Positions 1 through 6,795 of a DNA stretch of 36,570 nucleotides are shown here, piece by piece. Location of the stretch: the NCBI GenBank assembly GCA_964640995.1, contig CAZXJJ010000007.1, forward strand, positions 1-36,570, written 5' to 3'. The stretch is from JAAYUH01 sp964640995. Its GTDB lineage: Bacteria > Caldisericota > Caldisericia > B22-G15. A model generated the notes under the pieces. That model was not told where the DNA came from. It saw only the letters and a program-made list of their open reading frames with translations, and did no database searches. Every line of letters begins with the position of its first letter. Positions within the stretch are counted from its first letter, which is position 1. Both the position numbers and the translations under genes were made by a program.

Positions 1-436
1 GAGTTACTTCTTTACTTAAAAATAGTTCTCTTGCAAGTTGCATTGTGAGGGTTGAAAATCCAGAAACAATAGTACCTGCTCTTAAATTTGTGTACATTGC
101 TCTAATTGCTGCTATAAAATCAACTCCTTTATGTTGATAAAATCTTTCATCTTCACTTGCAATTAGAGCATCTAAAAAATATTTTGAAACTTCATCAAGA
201 GATACAAAAATTCTATTTTCAGAGAAAAATACTACTTTTATTAAATTTCCTTCTCTATCATAAATTTCAGAACTTTGAGGCGGTTCATATTGAATATCTT
301 TTATCTCAGGAAGAGTTACTGCATATTGATTGTATATTCTATAAACATAAACTGCGCCGAAAAGAATTATAACTGAAATTATAATTAATATTGATAAAAT
401 TATCTTTAAAAAAGTTCTTTTTGCTTTCTTTTTCAC
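1..436 (-). CDS. mrcA: Penicillin-binding protein 1A-type transglycosylase/transpeptidase, N-terminal part
   Basis: Partial gene that runs off the window at its 3' end; about 145 residues are visible. The start is a GTG at 436-434, followed by a basic N-terminus (KKKAKR), one membrane segment at about residues 10-31, and then the start of a GT51 glycosyltransferase domain. The hallmark EDERFYQHKGVDF is present, with the catalytic Glu at about residue 95, followed by GFSTLTMQLARELFL, the family's G-STxTxQLA-N block. The family polymerises lipid II glycan strands at the outer face of the cytoplasmic membrane and normally carries a transpeptidase domain further on, not visible here. It follows the DUF59 gene after a 39-base gap with no terminator, so it may be the last visible gene of the oxidative-stress operon. 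The family is certain. Whether it is class A bifunctional is inferred. Confidence 0.9.
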   Translation of the reverse strand, partial: MKKKAKRTFLKIILSILIIISVIILFGAVYVYRIYNQYAVTLPEIKDIQYEPPQSSEIYDREGNLIKVVFFSENRIFVSLDEVSKYFLDALIASEDERFYQHKGVDFIAAIRAMYTNLRAGTIVSGFSTLTMQLARELFLSKEVT

Positions 437-475
437 AATTTTATATTATACAATCTTTTAATAAAATTTTAAAAT

Positions 476-766
476 TTATGGATAACTTTTATGCTCTATT
501 TTAGGGTTTATGTGATCAATCAATCTAATTTTTTTAAAACCAATATCCTTTAATCTATTTATCAAATCTTCAGAAATTTTGTTTATTATATCCCAAGCAA
601 TTATTTTACAGAAAAAACATGCATTTGTCCTTGACATGAAATCCATAAATAGATCAATTGAATCATCCTCAATTGTAAAGCCTGTAACTAAACCCAAATT
701 ATATATATTTTCCTGAGTTTCAGGGTCTTTAACCTCTTTTATAACCTCAATAACTTTCTCATTCAT
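476..766 (-). CDS. DUF59/MIP18-family (SufT/PaaD-like) iron-sulfur assembly protein
   Basis: A 96-residue single-domain protein. Its N-terminus (VIEVIKEVKDPETQENIYNL) is the typical MIP18/DUF59 opening, including the conserved Asp-Pro-Glu at residues 14-16. A Cys pair lies in the middle (NACFFCK, residues about 50 and 53), where this family carries its reactive cysteine. Family members help mature Fe-S proteins in the cytoplasm. Its ATG directly abuts the stop of the ferritin-VIT gene, so the two are almost certainly co-transcribed. An Fe-S assembly or repair factor at the end of an oxidative-stress and iron operon makes sense, because superoxide and peroxide destroy Fe-S clusters. The exact client is unknown. 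Confidence 0.82.
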   Translation of the reverse strand: MNEKVIEVIKEVKDPETQENIYNLGLVTGFTIEDDSIDLFMDFMSRTNACFFCKIIAWDIINKISEDLINRLKDIGFKKIRLIDHINPKIEHKSYP

Positions 767-1651
767 TTATACCTCCACATTAAATATTATTCTTAAAATA
801 TAACCTATTAAATAAGAGATTATCGCAACTCCAAAACTTAATAGAAACATCTCAAGAAACCTTTTTCTAAATGGAACCTCTTTTACAACTGCAATAAAAA
901 GTGAAGTTATATAAACAATAATAAAAGCCATTATAAGAGTTATAGAAAATGAAAGCATATAATTTTTAAAAATTAAATATGGATAGATTAATATTATTAC
1001 TGTTATTAAATATGTAAAACCTGTATAAAGTGCTGCCTTAAAAGCACTTTCATCTCTTTCTGCTTTTTTAGACATATACTCGGAAGAAGCCATAGATAAA
1101 CTAGCAGCAAATCCAGTAATAAAACCAACAATAAAAATTAAATTTGTGTTCCTTAAAGTGAATGTAAAACCTGCTAATGCGCCTGTTAACTCAATTAATG
1201 CATCATTTATTCCTAAAACCATTGAACCTATAAAATTTACTTTTTCTTCATCTATAAGATTTGTTAAATAATTTTCATGACTATTTTCTTCATTTAAAAT
1301 TTTTAAAAAAACTTCTCTATCTTTTTCAGGAAGATTTTTTATTAAATTTTCATAATTTTTCTGTGCCCTTTTTTCACCATTCTCCATAAATTTAATTGAA
1401 AATGTTATTCCAAGAATATATGAAAATAGAAGATTTACAAAGATAAATGATTTCTTTTCTTTTAACTCTTGTTTTGTATATTTTTTTATTATATTGTAAT
1501 GTTTTAATTCTTCAAAAGATATTTTTTCCAAAACCCCCCTATTTTCTCCATTTAACCTCTTTGATAAAAGTTTATAAAAAATATATTCAGTTTTTTCGAA
1601 TCTTTGAAATTCTATTAACTTTTTTAAATCTTCTTGAGATATTTCTTTCAT
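767..1651 (-). CDS. Ferritin-like/VIT1-CCC1 fusion membrane iron transporter (erythrin-VIT, MbfA-like)
   Basis: A 294-residue two-part protein. Residues 1 to about 135 form a helical, charged rubrerythrin/ferritin-like half, with Glu at about 16, 19 and 48 and an E-x-x-x-H pair near 121-125 (NEENSHENY). Residues about 138-294 form a VIT1/CCC1-type membrane domain with signature segments GINDALIELTGALAG and SMASSEYMSKKAE and about five hydrophobic helices. Known fusions of this kind (MbfA) move iron or manganese across the cytoplasmic membrane and protect against peroxide. Its ATG overlaps the stop of the bacterioferritin-like gene by 4 bases, indicating translational coupling. Likely role: export of iron when the peroxide regulator de-represses the operon. 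The direction of transport and metal choice are inferred from relatives. Confidence 0.85.
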   Translation of the reverse strand: MKEISQEDLKKLIEFQRFEKTEYIFYKLLSKRLNGENRGVLEKISFEELKHYNIIKKYTKQELKEKKSFIFVNLLFSYILGITFSIKFMENGEKRAQKNYENLIKNLPEKDREVFLKILNEENSHENYLTNLIDEEKVNFIGSMVLGINDALIELTGALAGFTFTLRNTNLIFIVGFITGFAASLSMASSEYMSKKAERDESAFKAALYTGFTYLITVIILIYPYLIFKNYMLSFSITLIMAFIIVYITSLFIAVVKEVPFRKRFLEMFLLSFGVAIISYLIGYILRIIFNVEV

Positions 1652-2067
1652 ATCTCCTCTAAAAGTGAAGTAAATGTGTCGTGATGTTCCTCTTCATCCT
1701 TTAAAATATCCTCAAATATCTTTTTAGTTGTAATATCTCCCTCATCCATAGCAACTTTTATTATCTCTTTATAAAGAGTAATTGCATTCTCTTCATCCTT
1801 TTTATCCTGCTCAATCATCTCTTTTAAAGTATTTCCTACAAATATTGGAGAAGGTTTTGTTGTTGGAATTCCTCCAAGGTAAAAAAGTCTTTCAGCAATT
1901 GCTTCAGCATGTTTCATCTCTACAATTGAAATATTTTTTAACTCTTCAATAACTGCAAAATGTTTTACTCCTCTCCATTGTACATGTTGCCACATGTACT
2001 GAATTGAAACTTGTAATTCTCTTGCAATTGCCTGATTTAATAAATCAAGTAATTTTTCTGATGCCAT
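1648..2067 (-). CDS. Bacterioferritin-like ferritin-family protein
   Basis: A 139-residue four-helix ferritin-like protein. Diiron ligand candidates are E17, E50-x-x-H53, E92 or E93, and E125-x-x-H128. The block VEMKHAEAIAERLFYLGGIP closely resembles the bacterioferritin segment that carries the haem-ligand Met; the Met here is residue 51. It is about 15-20 residues shorter than classical bacterioferritins. The likely role is iron oxidation and storage or peroxide-dependent iron detoxification in the cytoplasm. The gene sits 12 bases after the unknown 90-residue gene and overlaps the VIT fusion gene, pairing storage with membrane transport. A good Shine-Dalgarno (AAGGAGGTGCC) precedes the ATG. 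Whether it forms a 24-mer cage or binds haem cannot be told from sequence. Confidence 0.85.
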   Translation of the reverse strand: MASEKLLDLLNQAIARELQVSIQYMWQHVQWRGVKHFAVIEELKNISIVEMKHAEAIAERLFYLGGIPTTKPSPIFVGNTLKEMIEQDKKDEENAITLYKEIIKVAMDEGDITTKKIFEDILKDEEEHHDTFTSLLEEI

Positions 2068-2079
2068 TTGGCACCTCCT

Positions 2080-2352
2080 TTAATTAACTTTTTTATATTT
2101 ATATTTAACAATAAATTTCTCATCATTTTTTCTATTTATTTCATCTATATATAATTTTATATTACCATTTTCTTCAAACAAATATTTAAGATCATCAAAA
2201 TGTTCATCAAAGCAACATGAGTATGAAGCAACTGAGCCACTAAACTCAATTATGAGTTCATTCTTACCATTTTTAATAGTTTTTGCCTTACATTCTGGAA
2301 ATCTTAAAGAATTAAATTTTCTAATTAATTTTTTCAGTACATTTGAATTCAT
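2080..2352 (-). CDS. Uncharacterised 90-residue protein of the PerR operon
   Basis: I do not recognise this protein. It starts within the last codons of the flavodiiron gene (4-base overlap), which strongly supports it as a real translated gene. It is short and mixed alpha/beta in appearance: a basic N-terminal helix (VLKKLIRKFNSLRFPE), a beta-rich middle, and the distinctive segment SVASYSCCFDEHFDDLKYLFEE, with an adjacent Cys-Cys pair (residues 46-47) followed by acidic and His residues that could bind metal or be redox active. A third Cys is at residue 21. No signal peptide or membrane segment is seen. Position between an oxygen reductase and a ferritin suggests a role in O2 or iron handling, which is inference only. 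Confidence 0.75.
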   Translation of the reverse strand: MNSNVLKKLIRKFNSLRFPECKAKTIKNGKNELIIEFSGSVASYSCCFDEHFDDLKYLFEENGNIKLYIDEINRKNDEKFIVKYKYKKVN

Positions 2353-3533
2353 AGAAGATTTAACTCCTTGTGTTTTTTTATAAATAAATTAGATAATTCA
2401 TCGAGTTTTTTATAATCTTCTTCTCTTGGATCACCTTTAACTAAAACATCGCCTAAATATTCAACTTTTAAATTTTTAATTATATCTTTCACAATATTCA
2501 CTGTTTGACCACCCCACCCAAAAGATCCTATTAAACCTAAAAATTTTGTTTTAGGCCTTAAAGCATTCATTAAATATGTTACATACATAGCAACAGGATG
2601 AGGTCCTGTTAAAACTGTTGGAGTTGCAAGAATAACTGAAGCACTATCAACAAGAGACATAGCAATTTCACCTATATCTGAGTTTGTTAAATTAAATCTT
2701 TTAACATCAATTCCACTTTCAACAAATTTCTTTGTTACAAAATCAACCATATTTTTTGTGCTAGCATGCATAGATACAAAAAGAATTGTCAATTTATTTT
2801 TAACCTCATCAGAAACCCATTCTTTATAGAGGTTAATAATAAATTCTGGTTTATCATATACATATCCATGGCTTGGAGCAATAATTTCAAAGTTTGCTTC
2901 TTTTATCTTTTCAAGATTCTTCACAATTATATTTCTAAATGGCATCATTATTTCTGCATAATACCTTTTTGCACTCTCTTCTGCTTTTGGATAGTTATCA
3001 ACAAAAATTGAACTTGTTGCAATGTGAGAACCAAAGAAATCACAAGTAAATAAAATTTTGTCCTCAATTAAATTTGTTACAAAAGTTTCTGGCCAGTGAA
3101 CCCAAGGTGTAAAGATAAATTTAAAAGTTTTATCTCCAATTTTTAAAACTTCTCCATCATTGATAACTTGAAACTTGTTTTCATCTATGTGAAGGTGAGT
3201 GATTAAAAGTTCTTTACCTTTTTCATTTGTTATAACTTTTGCATCTTTATAAATTTCTAACAAATCAGGAATTGAACCAGAATGATCTTGTTCAGCATGT
3301 TGAGAAATTATATAATCGAGTTTATCTATTTTTAATTCTTTTAAATTGTTGATTAATTCTTGTTTTTTTGTTGGATCAACACTATCTATTAAAATATTTT
3401 TATCATTTGCTTTAATTAGATAAGCATTATAACTTGTTCCATCAGGAAGAGGAATTAACTCATCAAATAATCTTCTATCCCAATCTATTGAACCTACAAA
3501 ATAAATATCTTTCTTTATTTCTCTTATGCTCAT
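2349..3533 (-). CDS. fprA: Flavodiiron protein (A-type flavoprotein, oxygen reductase)
   Basis: A 394-residue cytoplasmic protein with a metallo-beta-lactamase-like diiron domain (about 1-245) and a flavodoxin-like FMN domain (about 247-394). All diiron ligands are in place: H79-x-E81-x-D83 (in QHAEQDHSG), H146, D165 and H222. The flavodoxin phosphate loop is SMHASTKNM and a later FMN loop is GSFGWGGQ. Family members reduce O2 to water, or NO to N2O, using electrons from rubredoxin. Genes for rubredoxin and a flavin reductase sit in the same operon, so a complete electron path is likely. It starts 19 bases after the rubrerythrin-like gene and overlaps the unknown 90-residue gene. O2 is the more likely substrate given the SOR and rubrerythrin neighbours. 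Confidence 0.96.
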   Translation of the reverse strand: MSIREIKKDIYFVGSIDWDRRLFDELIPLPDGTSYNAYLIKANDKNILIDSVDPTKKQELINNLKELKIDKLDYIISQHAEQDHSGSIPDLLEIYKDAKVITNEKGKELLITHLHIDENKFQVINDGEVLKIGDKTFKFIFTPWVHWPETFVTNLIEDKILFTCDFFGSHIATSSIFVDNYPKAEESAKRYYAEIMMPFRNIIVKNLEKIKEANFEIIAPSHGYVYDKPEFIINLYKEWVSDEVKNKLTILFVSMHASTKNMVDFVTKKFVESGIDVKRFNLTNSDIGEIAMSLVDSASVILATPTVLTGPHPVAMYVTYLMNALRPKTKFLGLIGSFGWGGQTVNIVKDIIKNLKVEYLGDVLVKGDPREEDYKKLDELSNLFIKKHKELNLL

Positions 3534-3552
3534 ACAATCCTCCTAAAATAAA

Positions 3553-4056
3553 TTAATAAATAGGCCAGAATTTATTGTCAAACCATATTTTCTCTTTTAA
3601 TTTCTCATCAATTTTTGAAAGAAAATCTACATGAGTTTTCTCCCAATCTCTCAAAAATTTAAATACATTTTTTTCATTCTCATCTTGAGATTCATTAACT
3701 TTTGAATCATAAAAATTAACTGCTTCTTTCTCAAAAGTTATTGCAATATAAATTGCCATTGATTCATAATCTGTTATGTTTATCTTTTCTTTTAAAGCAT
3801 CAAAAATTTTTTCTTCAATAGGTTTAAAATCAATTGAAAAATCTTTAGTTTGAATGAATATATTCTCTTTTAAAAACCTTTCAAATTGTTTTTTTAAAAA
3901 ATTAACATGTCTTTCTTCTTCATTCTCCATTAGTTCAAAAACCTTTTTAGCTTCTTCAACTTTTGACTCCTCTTTTGCTTTTTTGTAAAATGCTCTCCCC
4001 CTATCTTCAAGGAGGAGAGCATTCTTTAAAATATCTAATATTCTATTTTCATTCAT
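3553..4056 (-). CDS. Rubrerythrin-like ferritin-family protein without rubredoxin domain
   Basis: A 167-residue protein with two helix pairs that each carry a carboxylate and an E-x-x-H motif: E17 and E47-x-x-H50 in the first, E109 or E111 and E139-x-x-H142 (WEKTHVDF) in the second. This is the classic diiron pattern of the rubrerythrin/ferritin superfamily. There are no Cys pairs, so the rubredoxin domain of true rubrerythrins is absent and electrons would have to come from a separate protein, such as the free rubredoxin encoded just upstream (2-base gap). The probable role is peroxide reduction or iron binding in the cytoplasm. It is less similar to canonical rubrerythrin than the upstream copy, and the C-terminus has an unusual aromatic tail (WFDNKFWPIY). 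Confidence 0.85.
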   Translation of the reverse strand: MNENRILDILKNALLLEDRGRAFYKKAKEESKVEEAKKVFELMENEEERHVNFLKKQFERFLKENIFIQTKDFSIDFKPIEEKIFDALKEKINITDYESMAIYIAITFEKEAVNFYDSKVNESQDENEKNVFKFLRDWEKTHVDFLSKIDEKLKEKIWFDNKFWPIY

Positions 4057-4058
4057 AT

Positions 4059-4220
4059 TTAATCTAACTCCTGAAAATTACTCTTATCTGCTCCACAAAC
4101 TGGACATACCCAATCATCTGGTAAATCCTCAAATGGAGTACCTGGTGAGATACCTCCATCTGGATCTCCTACCTCTGGGTCATAGATGTAACCACAAACT
4201 TGGCATTCATATTTTTTCAT
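4059..4220 (-). CDS. rub: Rubredoxin
   Basis: A 53-residue gene. The ATG is at 4220-4218 and the stop at 4061-4059. The protein starts MKKYECQVCGYIYDPEVGD and contains the complete rubredoxin iron site C6-x-x-C9 and C39-x-x-C42 (in DWVCPVCGADK), with the usual aromatic residues (Y4, Y11, Y13, F30, W37) around it. Rubredoxins are one-electron carriers with a single Fe(Cys)4 centre. The gene lies one base after the flavin reductase and two bases before the rubrerythrin-like gene. It is therefore the obvious electron donor for the flavodiiron protein, the rubrerythrins and superoxide reductase of the operon. A Shine-Dalgarno (AAGGAGG) lies inside the end of the preceding gene. Confidence 0.97.
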   Translation of the reverse strand: MKKYECQVCGYIYDPEVGDPDGGISPGTPFEDLPDDWVCPVCGADKSNFQELD

Positions 4221-4221
4221 T

Positions 4222-4749
4222 TTAACCTCCTTGAGATTTATTTTCTTTTATATAGGTTGGGGCATTTTTGCTTGCCTTACCCTTTTTAACTTCATGATAA
4301 TAAGCATATGTCATAGGCTCTTCATCACTCAATTTTCCACAATTTAAAACTTCACCAATAAATATGGTGTGAGTTCCTACATCCAATTTATCAACTACTT
4401 TACATTCGATAAATGCAACAGTGTAATCATTTACAATAGGAACTGATGTTTTCTCTCCCAAAACATAATTCACATCTTTAAACTTTTCTATATCTCTTCC
4501 TGATTTAAAACCAAAAAGACCAATAAAAGTTAGTGGTGTTTCTTTTGAAAGAATTGAAATTGTAAATAAATCACTACTTTCGATAAACTCATGAGTAAGA
4601 TTGTTTTTATTAATACAAACTGCAACTTTTGGAGGGTCAGAGGTTACTTGCATAACAGCATTAGCAATTTGTCCATTAAATCTCTCATCTTTTTTAGAAC
4701 TTACAATGAACAAACCATAATTTATTTTAAAAAGTGCTGATAGATCCAA
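4222..4749 (-). CDS. hrb: Flavin reductase-domain protein, NAD(P)H:rubredoxin oxidoreductase (Hrb-like)
   Basis: A 175-residue FMN-binding split-barrel protein of the flavin reductase family. It matches the N-terminal half of high-molecular-weight rubredoxin (Hrb) of acetogens: opening DLSALFKINYGLFIVSSKK, then FNGQIANAVMQVTSDPPKVAV, and the HTIFIGEVLNC strand. In the acetogen protein this domain is fused to a rubredoxin and passes NAD(P)H electrons to a flavodiiron protein. Here the fusion is split and the rubredoxin is the next gene, one base away. No other rubredoxin reductase is in the window, so this is the best candidate for the electron entry point. It follows rubrerythrin by 9 bases and has a good Shine-Dalgarno (AAGGAGGT). 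The role is inferred from operon context and the family. Confidence 0.85.
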   Translation of the reverse strand: MDLSALFKINYGLFIVSSKKDERFNGQIANAVMQVTSDPPKVAVCINKNNLTHEFIESSDLFTISILSKETPLTFIGLFGFKSGRDIEKFKDVNYVLGEKTSVPIVNDYTVAFIECKVVDKLDVGTHTIFIGEVLNCGKLSDEEPMTYAYYHEVKKGKASKNAPTYIKENKSQGG

Positions 4750-4758
4750 AGTACCTCC

Positions 4759-5262
4759 TTAAAATTTATGAAATATTTCTTTTGAGACTCCACAAATCGG
4801 ACATTTATCAGGTGGAGTGCCTATATGTGTATATCCACAGACAGGACAAATATAAATATCATCAATTTCAATATCTTTGCCCTCTTTCACTCTTTCTTTT
4901 GCATCTTTATACATCTCTGCATGTATTTTTTCTGCTTCAAGAGCATAATGAGTAGAAATTTCCGCCCCTTTTTCTCCTTGAAATTTTGCTGCATTATTAA
5001 AAACTGGATACATCTCTTCAATTTCATAAGTTTCTCCATCAACTCCTGTTTGTAAATTGTCAACTGTATTTTTTATTAAACCAAGATTTCTTAAGTGATT
5101 TGTTGCGTGAACAAGTTCTGCATAAGAAATTGCTTTAAACAATCTTGCAACATTCTTGAATCCCTCTTTTTCAGCAACTTCAGAAAATATGGCATATTTC
5201 ATATGAGCCATTGATTCACCAGCAAATGCTTCATGTAAAAATTTTTCTGTCATCTTTTTCAT
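4759..5262 (-). CDS. rbr: Rubrerythrin
   Basis: A 167-residue protein with a ferritin-like diiron domain (about 1-130; E16, E49-x-x-H52, E82/E83, E111-x-x-H114) and a C-terminal rubredoxin-like Fe(Cys)4 domain (C139-x-x-C142, C154-x-x-C157). Family members reduce hydrogen peroxide to water in the cytoplasm of anaerobes with electrons from rubredoxin. It is the second gene of the operon, 10 bases after superoxide reductase, which makes the peroxide it would remove. A second Met at residue 4 is an alternative start. I keep the first because the sequence upstream contains a fair Shine-Dalgarno (AGGGGGTTAAAA). Confidence 0.96.
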   Translation of the reverse strand: MKKMTEKFLHEAFAGESMAHMKYAIFSEVAEKEGFKNVARLFKAISYAELVHATNHLRNLGLIKNTVDNLQTGVDGETYEIEEMYPVFNNAAKFQGEKGAEISTHYALEAEKIHAEMYKDAKERVKEGKDIEIDDIYICPVCGYTHIGTPPDKCPICGVSKEIFHKF

Positions 5263-5272
5263 TTTTAACCCC

Positions 5273-5665
5273 CTAAAAATTAATTTCTAAATTATTTGTC
5301 CAAAGTCCATGAATATTACAATATGAGAAAGCAATGAGAGTTCCCTCTTTTTCAGTTTTAAAGAAAAATGATACAGTTGGTGCTGTGTAAATTGTGCTTG
5401 TATTTGGTCCCTGAGTAGATTCACCGTGTGCTGTGAATTCTACTTTTCCTATCTCATATGGAAATTTTTCATCTTTTGGGTGAAAATATAGAGAAATCCA
5501 CCTTATATGATGTTCTGTTGTATTTGGATGCGGTATTTCTTTACCGACAGTTAAATTAACTTTGATTAACTCTCCCTTTTTAACCTCTCCCTCGATTTCA
5601 ATTACTGGTATATGTTTTTCACCTTTCCAATCACCAGATTGGAATAATTCACTTAAGTTGACCAT
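5273..5665 (-). CDS. Superoxide reductase (neelaredoxin class, single Fe centre)
   Basis: A 130-residue protein with the full set of class II (neelaredoxin) superoxide reductase ligands: E16 and H18 (GEKHIP), H46 and H52 (HPNTTEHHI), and C116 and H119 (CNIHG). The spacing agrees with the Pyrococcus enzyme. The N-terminal desulforedoxin-type Fe(Cys)4 domain of class I enzymes is absent. It reduces superoxide to hydrogen peroxide without making O2, using electrons from rubredoxin. It is the first gene of the operon. A TTGACA-N17-TATAAT promoter with a PerR-like operator lies immediately upstream, and a strong Shine-Dalgarno (AGGAGGT) precedes the ATG. Confidence 0.96.
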   Translation of the reverse strand: MVNLSELFQSGDWKGEKHIPVIEIEGEVKKGELIKVNLTVGKEIPHPNTTEHHIRWISLYFHPKDEKFPYEIGKVEFTAHGESTQGPNTSTIYTAPTVSFFFKTEKEGTLIAFSYCNIHGLWTNNLEINF

Positions 5666-5692
5666 AAAAACCTCCTAAAAACAAAATCAATT

Positions 5693-5707
5693 TTATTATA
5701 ATTATAA
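5693..5707 (-). promoter_or_regulatory. PerR-box-like operator
   Basis: On the minus strand this 15-base site reads TTATAATTATAATAA. It matches the B. subtilis PerR box consensus TTATAATNATTATAA at 13 of 14 defined positions. It overlaps the -10 element of the SOR operon promoter, where a bound repressor would block RNA polymerase. In such an AT-rich genome a match can arise by chance, but its position and the nearby perR gene make it convincing. Confidence 0.72.
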
Positions 5708-5729
5708 AATTTTAATTGTTTCTTGTCAA
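5701..5729 (-). promoter_or_regulatory. Promoter of the superoxide reductase operon
   Basis: Perfect sigma-70-type elements on the minus strand: -35 TTGACA at 5729-5724, a 17-base spacer, and -10 TATAAT at 5706-5701. The leader to the SOR ATG is about 30 bases and contains AGGAGGT. No other clear promoter was seen between here and position 1, so this one may drive all eleven genes. Confidence 0.85.
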
Positions 5730-5746
5730 ATAAATAAAATATATTA

Positions 5747-6163
5747 TTAAAGGCAGTTTTTACAAGTTCCAAAAAAGAATATCTCTGTATTCTTTATTTT
5801 ATTCCCATGAATCTCTTTTAGATTAAAAGAAGAATTTTCATAAGGTATATCAAATATTTTTCCACATTTTTCACATTTAAAGTGAGCATGAGGTTCTATA
5901 AAGACATCAAATCTTACTTCACTTCCTTCAATTGTAAGTTCTTTAACAATACCCTCCTTGATGAATCTTCTAAGAACATTATAAATTGTTGTTTTAGAAA
6001 GGGTTGGAATTTCATTTTTTAATTTGTCATAAATCATATCAACAGATGGATGTATTCTATTTTCATAAAGATACTCAAGTGTTTTTAATCTCTGAATCGA
6101 AGGACTTATCCCCTTTTTTATTAATAAGTCCTTCAGTTCATTTTTCTTCAACTCTTTTCTCAT
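5747..6163 (-). CDS. perR: Peroxide-sensing Fur-family regulator PerR
   Basis: A 138-residue Fur-family repressor: winged helix about 10-85 (recognition region LSKTTIYNVLRRFIKEG) and a dimerisation domain about 88-138. The structural zinc site is complete (C97-x-x-C100, C134-x-x-C137). The regulatory metal ligands H38, D86, H92, H94 and D105 correspond one for one, offset by one, to H37, D85, H91, H93 and D104 of B. subtilis PerR. The Asp at 105 is the residue that favours peroxide-sensitive PerR over Fur. It is expected to repress with Fe or Mn and release DNA when its histidines are oxidised. It overlaps the end of ogg by ATGA and follows a GAGGTG ribosome site. Its probable target is the operator at 5693-5707. 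Confidence 0.93.
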   Translation of the reverse strand: MRKELKKNELKDLLIKKGISPSIQRLKTLEYLYENRIHPSVDMIYDKLKNEIPTLSKTTIYNVLRRFIKEGIVKELTIEGSEVRFDVFIEPHAHFKCEKCGKIFDIPYENSSFNLKEIHGNKIKNTEIFFFGTCKNCL

Positions 6164-6795
6164 TTAAACACCTCACTTGTTTCTTTATACCATAAAATAA
6201 AATCTAGAGATTTCATATCTATTCTAATTTCATTAGCAAATAATCTCATTTTATCTTCAATTTCTCTATATTTTTTATTAGATAAACTTTTTGGTATCTC
6301 ATCAATTATACCAATTTCTTTTAGGTTTTTCAAAATATGTCTATCTAAAATCGCAAGGTCATCTCCTAAACCAATATTTCTTAAAAAATGAGATGCTTCT
6401 TTAAAACCTATTCCTTTAAAATTTTTAACAAGAAAATCTCTTCTTTGTTCATCATTCTCAAAACTTAAAATTAGTTCTTTAAAACTTTTATATTTTTTTA
6501 TTTTTTCCAAAAACTCTTTTATATACTTACTTTTTTTATTTTTAAATCTCACTCCGAAAAGGATTTTCTCGAGCGATTCATTGTTGAAATTTTTTTTTAA
6601 ATTTTTTACTGCCTTATCACACATTTTTGCCTTAGATTGTGGAGTTAAAAGGCAAAAGATAAATTCATATATAAAATCATCTTCTTTTCCATTTTTTAAA
6701 ATATCATTAAATTCATTGAGTCTATTATTAATTTTTTCTTTGATTTCTCTATAAATTTTGAAAATTTCTTCAACTTTCTCTCTATTGTAGTTCAT
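6160..6795 (-). CDS. ogg: N-glycosylase/DNA lyase, 8-oxoguanine DNA glycosylase (Ogg2 type)
   Basis: A 211-residue helix-hairpin-helix DNA repair enzyme of the Ogg2 family (as in Methanocaldococcus and Thermotoga). The hairpin and catalytic Lys are in FKGIGFKEASHFLRNIG (K132), and the conserved Asp is D151 (AILDRHIL). It removes 8-oxoguanine from DNA and cleaves the abasic site. I start at the ATG at 6795, which gives the usual family length and only a 14-base overlap with the aminopeptidase gene. The alternative ATG at 6837 would add 14 residues not seen in relatives. It lies between the M42 peptidase and perR, so a repair enzyme for oxidised DNA is co-transcribed with the peroxide sensor. 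Confidence 0.9.
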   Translation of the reverse strand: MNYNREKVEEIFKIYREIKEKINNRLNEFNDILKNGKEDDFIYEFIFCLLTPQSKAKMCDKAVKNLKKNFNNESLEKILFGVRFKNKKSKYIKEFLEKIKKYKSFKELILSFENDEQRRDFLVKNFKGIGFKEASHFLRNIGLGDDLAILDRHILKNLKEIGIIDEIPKSLSNKKYREIEDKMRLFANEIRIDMKSLDFILWYKETSEVFK

